The notes beneath the pieces were generated by a model, which ran no database searches, was not told where the DNA came from, and saw only the letters and a list, made by a program, of their open reading frames with translations. Of a stretch of DNA of 24,168 nt, positions 22,475 through 24,168 are shown piece after piece. The position numbers and the translations under genes are program-made. Source of the DNA: a virus; the IMG/VR virus record IMGVR_UViG_3300025151_000297, positions 1 to 24,168 of that record; one strand, written 5' to 3'. Numbering within the stretch: the stretch's first letter is position 1; every line of letters starts with the position of its first letter.

Positions 22475-22769
22475 TGCTCAAAGGCAAGCGGTTGCGAATC
22501 TTGGCACGGTCGCCGTCCGAAAAGATCCGATTGCCAGCTTCGTCTTCTGCTTTGCGAATGACCATCTGGATCGCAAAATCCAAGTTGTCCTCAGACGCGC
22601 CAATGTTCAGCGCTTTCAACGAGTTGTTGATTGCATCGCGATCAGCAATCGTCAAAGGCTTCCAATACAGCTTGAGGACCACTTCCTCACCGCTTTTAAT
22701 CGTGTAGCTGCTGCGTTGCTCGACGCTAAACGCTTGACACAACTTGTCGATTGCGCGTGCTTCAGCCAT
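22398..22769 (-). CDS. tail-assembly chaperone G (123 aa)
   Basis: This 123-residue protein lies directly before the tape measure, in the place of lambda gpG. Sequence: MAEARAIDKLCQAFSVEQRS, then VVLKLYWKPLTIADRDAINN and a helical part (LDFAIQMVIRKAEDEAGNRI, NRLPLSIVLDIMSKMQSMDE) with an acidic end (DEVEEADDLKSED). The 'L.Y.PLTI.DRD.I' feature and small helical size fit phage TAC (tail assembly chaperone) proteins, which coat the tape measure before tube assembly and are not in the mature particle. The stop at 22398-22400 follows the AAAA slip site by 8 nt, so most ribosomes make G and a fraction make G-T. Confidence 0.75.
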   Translation of the reverse strand: MAEARAIDKLCQAFSVEQRSSYTIKSGEEVVLKLYWKPLTIADRDAINNSLKALNIGASEDNLDFAIQMVIRKAEDEAGNRIFSDGDRAKIRNRLPLSIVLDIMSKMQSMDEVEEADDLKSED

Positions 22770-22797
22770 AAAACTCAGTCAACTAGCACAATATAGC

Positions 22798-23286
22798 TTA
22801 TCCCAAGCGAACGCCTTGAAAAGCTATGTCTAAATCAAGAAACAAGCCTGTATCTCTGCTTGTCTCCGTATAAATCTTGTACCAGTTTGGTCCTGGCTTG
22901 GCTGTACTTCTCTGCGGTGGCCTGGTTTCACCGTAAGTCTTGGGCACTCCCTCGCTGTCTGGAAGCTTGGCCTGTGGGTTATTGACGGCATAGCCTGCGT
23001 AGTCAGCCAAGTTGCCGATATACAGAGGGCTGTTGATCGGAACTCTTAAGACGGAACGCCTTAAAAAGTTTCGAGCAGTAGGCATTTTTGGATCCTGCCA
23101 ATCACGCTCATTGCTTACTACCGGCTTGACTGGCGTAGGGCTAAGCTCCCACAGCTCGCCAAAGTTTCCGGTCCACCATGGGCCTTTCATCTGCAGACTA
23201 AACACAATCTCTGGACCTGCCGCTGCACGCCCATCTTCAATCAACTTACGAATGTCCTTGGTCAGCTCAGTAATAGGCTTGGCCAT
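22798..23286 (-). CDS. head-tail neck / tail-completion protein, gp10-gpZ-like (162 aa)
   Basis: This 162-residue protein starts MAKPITELTKDIRKLIEDGR, an amphipathic helix. Then follow 'FSLQMKGPWWTGNFGELWEL' and a central 'FLRRSVLRVPINSPLYIGNL...YAGYAVNNP'. The 'v.N..pY....e.G...' element and N-terminal helix are typical of the HK97 gp10 / lambda gpZ class of neck or tail-completion proteins. It comes between the probable tail terminator gene (1-nt TAATG overlap) and the chaperone pair (28-bp gap), in agreement. Probably bridges head and tail during joining; classification is by order and weak motif, without search. Confidence 0.6.
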   Translation of the reverse strand: MAKPITELTKDIRKLIEDGRAAAGPEIVFSLQMKGPWWTGNFGELWELSPTPVKPVVSNERDWQDPKMPTARNFLRRSVLRVPINSPLYIGNLADYAGYAVNNPQAKLPDSEGVPKTYGETRPPQRSTAKPGPNWYKIYTETSRDTGLFLDLDIAFQGVRLG

Positions 23287-23711
23287 TAAACCGCTGTAAA
23301 TCGACAGCTAACCACGCTGACGAAATGACTATTGTTTTCATCGGTCACTGCGGTTGGACCAGTGACTTGGCCTACACGCGGTTTTACTGAATAAGTGTCC
23401 GTGTAACCAGAGGCATTTACAGAGGTCAACCCATCAATAACTGACTCTGCAATCGCAGCAGCTGCAGCACTGCCTTTGTCCCTTGGCGTAAAAATGCCGC
23501 ATTGCACCGTTCCAGCGTATTGATCGATCGCTGCGCCATGCGGTTGAATCGTTGACTGATCAAAGTTGATCGTCACCATCACGTACTTTTTTGCCTTACC
23601 CGGCGTCGTAAAGGGCATGTTGTCAAACACCACTGAAACCGTGGCATCCGCTGCTGTCACTGCAGTGTTGATCGCAGTTTCAAAAGCAGCTCTAGCGTTT
23701 ACAAGCGTCAT
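23286..23711 (-). CDS. tail terminator-like protein, gpU/DUF4128-like (141 aa)
   Basis: This is a 141-residue alpha/beta protein: an N-terminal helix (MTLVNARAAFETAINTAVTA), then strands 'ATVSVVFDNMPFTTPGKAKK', a 'YVMVTINFDQSTIQPHGA' strand, 'QYAGTVQCGIFTPRDKGSAA' and a helix 'AAIAESVIDGL'. This 'v.fdN.pf..p......v.v.....Q.........y.G.v...if.p...G...a...a..i' pattern is the DUF4128/gpU-type tail terminator fold that caps tail-tube polymerisation at the head end. It overlaps neighbours by one base on both sides. Good agreement of pattern and order. Confidence 0.7.
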   Translation of the reverse strand: MTLVNARAAFETAINTAVTAADATVSVVFDNMPFTTPGKAKKYVMVTINFDQSTIQPHGAAIDQYAGTVQCGIFTPRDKGSAAAAAIAESVIDGLTSVNASGYTDTYSVKPRVGQVTGPTAVTDENNSHFVSVVSCRFTAV

Positions 23712-24094
23712 CAGAACACCACCCGGAGAATATACATGTACTCTTGATCGCCTCTAAACGTCCGAATGTCTTGAATCTTGGCTGCTCTTGCCGATCCAGC
23801 AAATTGCAATGACACCTCGTCCTGCAGTGTTGCCTGATTGTCACCAATTTGATCTGGCGTTATATAAAGCCGAGCAGTGTTCTCTTGATACCCACCCTCT
23901 TCGTCAGAAGCAATAAATTCGATTGGGGCGTCAAACGAATAACTTGTGTCAGTCGTCGTAACAGCACCAGTCGCAAGGTTGTAACTAGCAGAGGCCTTGC
24001 GCGTGTAAGTAATCGTCGTGTCTAACGACTTGCCCAAGTCAGCAACAACCTGCTTGGCAACGTTTTTAAAAAGACTGTCGAGCGCTCCAGCCAT
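23711..24094 (-). CDS. head-tail connector / head-closure-like protein (127 aa)
   Basis: This 127-residue protein starts MAGALDSLFKNVAKQVVADL, with an amphipathic N-terminal helix, followed by beta strands ('TTITYTRKASASYNLATGAV', 'DTSYSFDAPIEFIASDEEGG', 'ARLYITPDQIGDNQ', 'EVSLQFAGSARAAKIQDIRT') and ends in EYMYILRVVF. The beta-barrel-like body, the 'Y...G.......Y...A....' spacing and the location before the tail terminator fit head-closure or stopper proteins of siphoviruses (lambda gpFII or SPP1 gp16 type). It is an inference from order and general character; precise homology is untested. The stop overlaps the next ATG by 1 nt (TGATG). Confidence 0.55.
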   Translation of the reverse strand: MAGALDSLFKNVAKQVVADLGKSLDTTITYTRKASASYNLATGAVTTTDTSYSFDAPIEFIASDEEGGYQENTARLYITPDQIGDNQATLQDEVSLQFAGSARAAKIQDIRTFRGDQEYMYILRVVF

Positions 24095-24095
24095 G

Positions 24096-24168
24096 TCAAC
24101 CTCTCACAGTGCGGACTTGATATGAGCCGCTGCCGCCCAAACAGTAAGCGCCGAGATAAGACTGAAGC
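24096..24168 (-). CDS. C-terminal end of an upstream gene (cut by right edge)
   Basis: Only the last 24 codons are present. In the best frame they read LQSYLGAYCLGGSGSYQVRT and VRG, ending TGA at 24096-24098, one base before the ATG of the connector-like gene. This spacing matches the tight packing of the whole operon. Another frame stops at about 24107 and reads as an alanine-rich helix (ALTVWAAAAHIKSAL); I consider it less likely but cannot exclude it. In order, a head or connector protein would be expected here. Confidence 0.45.
   Translation of the reverse strand, partial: LQSYLGAYCLGGSGSYQVRTVRG

Noticed and set aside
1-24168. CRISPR array, insertion sequence, integrase or attachment site
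   Set aside because: No regularly spaced direct repeats, transposase or recombinase motif, or tRNA-derived att sequence was seen on either strand.

Overview
The window is most likely part of the genome of a tailed bacteriophage with a long non-contractile tail (siphovirus type) infecting marine unicellular cyanobacteria (Synechococcus/Prochlorococcus group). The evidence is a lambda-like tail module on the minus strand: connector genes, a chaperone pair with a frameshift, a tape measure protein, an NlpC/P60 gene and a giant J-like tip protein. Several small accessory proteins also belong to types I recognise from marine cyanophages. An integrated prophage or an uncultured viral contig cannot be excluded. 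No integrase, att site, tRNA or host gene is visible. The organism assignment is inference from protein character; no database search was possible.

Layout, read in the direction of minus-strand transcription from the right edge. At 24168-22798 lie the tail end of an upstream gene and three connector/neck/terminator-type proteins. At 22769-22208 is the tail-assembly chaperone G with a +1 frameshifted G-T extension. At 22180-19274 is the tape measure protein. At 19277-14079 come a gpL-like protein, an NlpC/P60 protein and the J-like host-specificity protein. At 14079-12399 are three tail proteins, two of them apparently paralogous tail-tube-type proteins, in an unusual place downstream of J. 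At 12381-5543 are two very large fibre proteins, a fibre-assembly-like protein and a small hypothetical. The 1228-residue fibre is a mosaic of LamG-like, cupredoxin-like and SPRY-like domains with a duplicated three-part unit. Nearly all of these genes overlap by 1-4 nt (ATGA, GTGA, TGATG), which suggests one long, translationally coupled transcript.

The left 5.5 kb is accessory. On the minus strand are a 41-residue basic peptide, an outer-membrane beta-barrel-like protein with a strong terminator behind it, a 77-residue membrane peptide, a proline-rich membrane protein, two small genes (one membrane-associated, one possibly so), a membrane-anchored C39-like cysteine peptidase, a 65-residue membrane peptide and the start of a dCTP deaminase-family gene cut by the left edge. 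On the plus strand are a four-gene cluster (a holin-like two-helix protein followed by three signal-peptide proteins coupled by 4-nt overlaps) and one small soluble gene. Lysis functions probably lie here (holin-like protein, anchored peptidase), but this is inferred from architecture only.

There is almost no non-coding DNA. The longest gene-free stretch is about 130 bp (4612-4740), which contains a plus-strand terminator. The most notable points are the fibre with an intact set of type-1 copper ligand residues, the relocated and duplicated tail-tube genes, the G/G-T frameshift site, the trio of phage-encoded exported proteins, and two genuine coding overlaps (106 bp and 80 bp) plus a divergent gene pair sharing a CATG start.
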